Source of the DNA: Desulfobacteraceae bacterium | GTDB taxonomy: Bacteria; Desulfobacterota; DSM-4660; Desulfatiglandales; HGW-15 | Length of the DNA stretch: 16,378 nt | Direction of reading: 5' to 3' | NCBI GenBank assembly: GCA_003819975.1 | Contig: RPPU01000023.1 | Span: forward strand, 1 to 16,378 | Shown: piece by piece, positions 14,631 through 16,378 of the stretch | Position numbering within the stretch: the stretch's first letter is position 1 | How the letters are laid out: the number at the start of each line of letters is the position of its first letter | Notes under the pieces: generated by a model | The model's input: the letters and a program-made list of their open reading frames with translations, nothing else | What the model was told of the DNA's origin: nothing | Databases searched by the model: none | Translations under genes and position numbers: made by a program

Positions 14631-15419
14631 ATGATGGTTAGTGACGAAGAATTTCAGAAGCACGCCGTTTTTGCCGACTTGGAACGGTACGGTGCGTTCT
14701 ACGAGAGCTTGGCCCATTCTGTGTTCCCGTTCGTTTCGGTTGGTACGCGGGCTATCTGCAACATCGATTCATACGTGTTTTCCTCGATCCAGGGCACGCT
14801 GGCGTCGATTCACGCCATCCTTCAAGACGGAAGGATCAATGACGCCTACGCTTTGCTTCGGAAGTACTACGACTCGGCAATCATCAATATTTACACGGGC
14901 CTCTACCTCAAGGATCACGTCAGCATTGAGAATTTCATTGTGACGCAGATCGACAAATGGTTACAGGGAAAAGACCAACTGCCCGAGTTCAGGATCATGT
15001 CCCAGTACATACGCGGCTCGCAGAGAGCTGCCCCGATTACCGGTCTTTTGTTTTCAGATGACCGGTACAAGCGGCTCAGGGACCGGTGCAACGACCATAC
15101 ACACTACAACTTTTACCGGAACGTTCTCCTCAACGACAAAGAGATTGTCCTTGAGGGGCGGCGGCAGGCTTTAGAAGAGTTCTCGAACGACCTCCGCGAC
15201 GTGCTAATATTACACCTCTCGTACCTGTTTTTTGCAAACGGGCATTACATGATATCGAGTGACCATATAGACTGTTTAGAGTGTGGTATGACACCAGAGC
15301 CGGATTCGCAATATTGGGTCGCGTTTTTTGTCCAAGAGATGTTCGATCAGACCATCAAGAAGTCTCGCCCTGATATAGCAACCATGATCAAGCAACACAG
15401 TTTGATGCACTTGACATGA
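14631..15419 (+). CDS. hypothetical 262-aa helical protein with an R-x5-H motif
   Basis: A 262-residue protein, soluble and largely helical, not assigned to a family with confidence. The N-terminal half contains SIQGTLASIHAILQDGRIND (52-71) and YALLRKYYDSAIINIYTGLY (73-92). At 152-158, R-CNDHT-H gives an R-x5-H, flanked by basic RLRDR and YRNVLL; this fits the R-x(4-6)-H rule of HEPN RNases but also occurs by chance. The C-terminal part has hydrophobic helices (VLILHLSYLFFANGHYMI). The ATG at 14631 follows GAGGA 7 nt upstream. Codon use is GC-richer than the gene at 13588, suggesting a different origin. The gene is real; the function is open. Confidence 0.65.
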   Translation: MMVSDEEFQKHAVFADLERYGAFYESLAHSVFPFVSVGTRAICNIDSYVFSSIQGTLASIHAILQDGRINDAYALLRKYYDSAIINIYTGLYLKDHVSIENFIVTQIDKWLQGKDQLPEFRIMSQYIRGSQRAAPITGLLFSDDRYKRLRDRCNDHTHYNFYRNVLLNDKEIVLEGRRQALEEFSNDLRDVLILHLSYLFFANGHYMISSDHIDCLECGMTPEPDSQYWVAFFVQEMFDQTIKKSRPDIATMIKQHSLMHLT

Positions 15420-15481
15420 ACAGACAAAGCCCAACAATCGGAAGCACCGAACGCCGCGATAGTGCTCTGGTTGCAGACGGG

Positions 15482-15503
15482 CGCCGAAGGTGCGGCGTCG
15501 GCG
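15482..15503. repeat. GC-rich 6-bp hairpin downstream of the 262-aa gene
   Basis: CGCCGA (15482-15487) and TCGGCG (15498-15503) around a 10-nt loop, in an unusually GC-rich 130-bp gap. There is no T-run. Confidence 0.3.
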
Positions 15504-15551
15504 ATCCGGGTCGTTCCGCGCGACAGCGCCGCGATTCAGTAACACTTACAC

Positions 15552-15874
15552 ATGAAATTGAGCGATCCGGATTTTGATCAATGGTTTGAAGCATATATCG
15601 CTCGGTTCCTCGGGGAGGACGGCGGCATTGCGCGCGTATCCCGGACGGTCCGCGGCGCATATCTGACAAGAAATGAATCAAGAGAAGTCCCGGCCGAGAT
15701 CACGGGAAAGTTTTTTATCGGGTTGAAAGTTTCATAGACCTGCCGTGCGCCGGAGATTGGGTGCAGGCCTAATACTACAACGACGGCGCGGCGCCCATCA
15801 TCACGGGGTTCTTCCGCGCAATGGGGTATGCAGTCCCTTGGATGCTCTTTGACCGGCTTATACAGTCTGTATAA
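15552..15874 (+). pseudogene. probable broken gene, unknown product
   Basis: ATG at 15552 opens a 61-codon frame (KLSDPDFDQWFEAYIARFLG at its start) that ends at TAG 15735-15737. A different frame across and beyond that stop reads VESFIDLPCAGDWVQA, then an in-frame TAA, then YYNDGAAPIITGFFRAMGYA and PWMLFDRLIQSV to TAA at 15872-15874. Both halves look like coding sequence. One frameshift near the T6 run at about 15711-15716 and one nonsense codon would join them into a protein of about 105 residues. No ribosome site precedes the ATG. I do not recognise the family. Confidence 0.4.
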
Positions 15875-15875
15875 G
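15857..15875. promoter_or_regulatory. perfect 19-bp palindrome, operator-like copy 1
   Basis: CTTATACAG, T, CTGTATAAG: 9-bp arms with one central base. A second inverted pair, GACAG-AC-CTGTC (15875-15886), abuts it. It shares the TATACAG-N-CTGTATA core with the site centred at 15966, exactly 100 bp away. Confidence 0.6.
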
Positions 15876-15900
15876 ACAGACCTGTCAGAGAGGCTACTCG

Positions 15901-15920
15901 TAATAATATATTGATTATTA
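15901..15920. repeat. AT-rich inverted repeat between the two operator-like sites
   Basis: TAATAAT (15901-15907) and ATTATTA (15914-15920) pair perfectly around ATATTG. Confidence 0.4.
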
Positions 15921-15958
15921 GAGATTTTTAGCGATAATGAAAAAATTTATTATTGGGA

Positions 15959-15973
15959 TATACAGACTGTATA
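15959..15973. promoter_or_regulatory. perfect 15-bp palindrome, operator-like copy 2
   Basis: TATACAG, A, CTGTATA. Its right arm overlaps a TATAAA hexamer (15970-15975) that could be the -10 box for the gene starting at 16001, the usual position for a repressor site. The -35 region is poor. Confidence 0.55.
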
Positions 15974-16000
15974 AACATCGTTAACTTTCAAGACTCCATC

Positions 16001-16261
16001 ATGAAGATTCGAGAGATTGTTGAACAAGCCATTGAGTTGACGGGCTCTGGGAGATCAGCCGATATTGCCGCCAAGGCTGTTCTTATCAATCTATTGAAAG
16101 ATGACGCACCGTTTCAGGCGATCGAACTAGATGACCTTCGTCATTTGGTCGTCCTGATGAGGGACGCAGATCGACCACATGTGTATGGAGAAAACAGCAC
16201 TTTCTATTTCACTGCACATTATTTGCATTCGGAAGATTTTCCCATCGGTAGAAGCTGTTGA
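16001..16261 (+). CDS. hypothetical 86-aa protein
   Basis: An 86-residue soluble protein starting MKIREIVEQAIELTGSGRSA, then helical segments (DIAAKAVLINLLKDD, DDLRHLVVLMRDADR) and a C-terminal aromatic stretch (TFYFTAHYLHSED). Length and composition suggest a small globular protein. I see no helix-turn-helix or catalytic motif I can name. ATG at 16001 is chosen over a TTG at 15953 that would translate through the palindrome. There is no clear ribosome site. The palindrome over its likely -10 box suggests repression by itself or by a nearby regulator. Nothing further is visible downstream to the end of the window. Confidence 0.5.
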   Translation: MKIREIVEQAIELTGSGRSADIAAKAVLINLLKDDAPFQAIELDDLRHLVVLMRDADRPHVYGENSTFYFTAHYLHSEDFPIGRSC

Positions 16262-16378
16262 TTGCCACAATAAATGGGCTAAAATTATCAAATTAAAAGG
16301 AACTGATTAAACGGGAGACAGTAAAGGATTTCCGAATTAATTGGACTATGAGGAAAGAGGAGGCCGGATAAAGATCCG

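Noticed and set aside
15429..15460. Possible integron attC site (GCCCAACAATCGG after a gene in an array of small unknown genes)
   Set aside because: The matching GTTGGGC-type end is absent in the next 130 bp, and no paired inner arms were found. CATTGGGTG near 14577 is a poor partner. The other intergenic gaps lack attC-like structure.

Overview
The window looks like a piece of a Gram-negative-type bacterial chromosome of unclear phylum. Two conserved housekeeping blocks (a yggT-like membrane gene with a divergent yggU/DUF167 gene, and mnmG/gidA) flank a large accessory locus. Codon use, Shine-Dalgarno sites and one sigma70-like promoter are ordinary. I cannot name the organism from this sequence.

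Layout. 43-1308: yggT-family gene (-) and yggU-family gene (+), divergent around a good promoter. 1358-9964: a minus-strand type I restriction-modification operon, read hsdM - yhcG/DUF1016 nuclease - (small ORF) - hsdS - GxxExxY protein - hsdR - short YgjP-like metallopeptidase. 9965-10454: an intergenic region with a 3' gene remnant, two strong hairpins, a promoter facing hsdM and a promoter facing mnmG. 10455-12326: mnmG. 12511-12819: a small exported six-cysteine protein followed by terminators. 12923-13587: AT-rich, with no convincing gene. 13588-16261: plus-strand accessory genes (HEPN-like helical protein, small GIY-YIG nuclease, 262-aa helical protein with an R-x5-H motif, a probable broken gene, and an 86-aa ORF behind a palindromic operator-like site).

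The most distinctive feature is a family of interspersed palindromic repeats built on the words CCGCAGAGG and CTCTGCG. I see them only in the hsd operon, at nearly every gene boundary. They are more than spacers: they carry the Shine-Dalgarno site, the ATG and the first 14-35 codons of hsdS, the GxxExxY gene and hsdR, and they supply the stop codons of yhcG and hsdS. hsdR has no other plausible start. The repeats also record rearrangements: a 223-bp direct duplication, the stub of a second GxxExxY gene, and an hsdR-like mini-ORF whose start codon has become ACG.

The restriction system is probably damaged. hsdM lacks about 14 codons and is frameshifted after its NTTAPG motif. The GxxExxY gene appears to have lost one base near its 3' end, so its natural C-terminus is replaced by translated repeat. 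hsdR and hsdS keep all expected motifs. HsdR restricts only in complex with HsdM and HsdS, so a broken hsdM would silence modification and restriction together.
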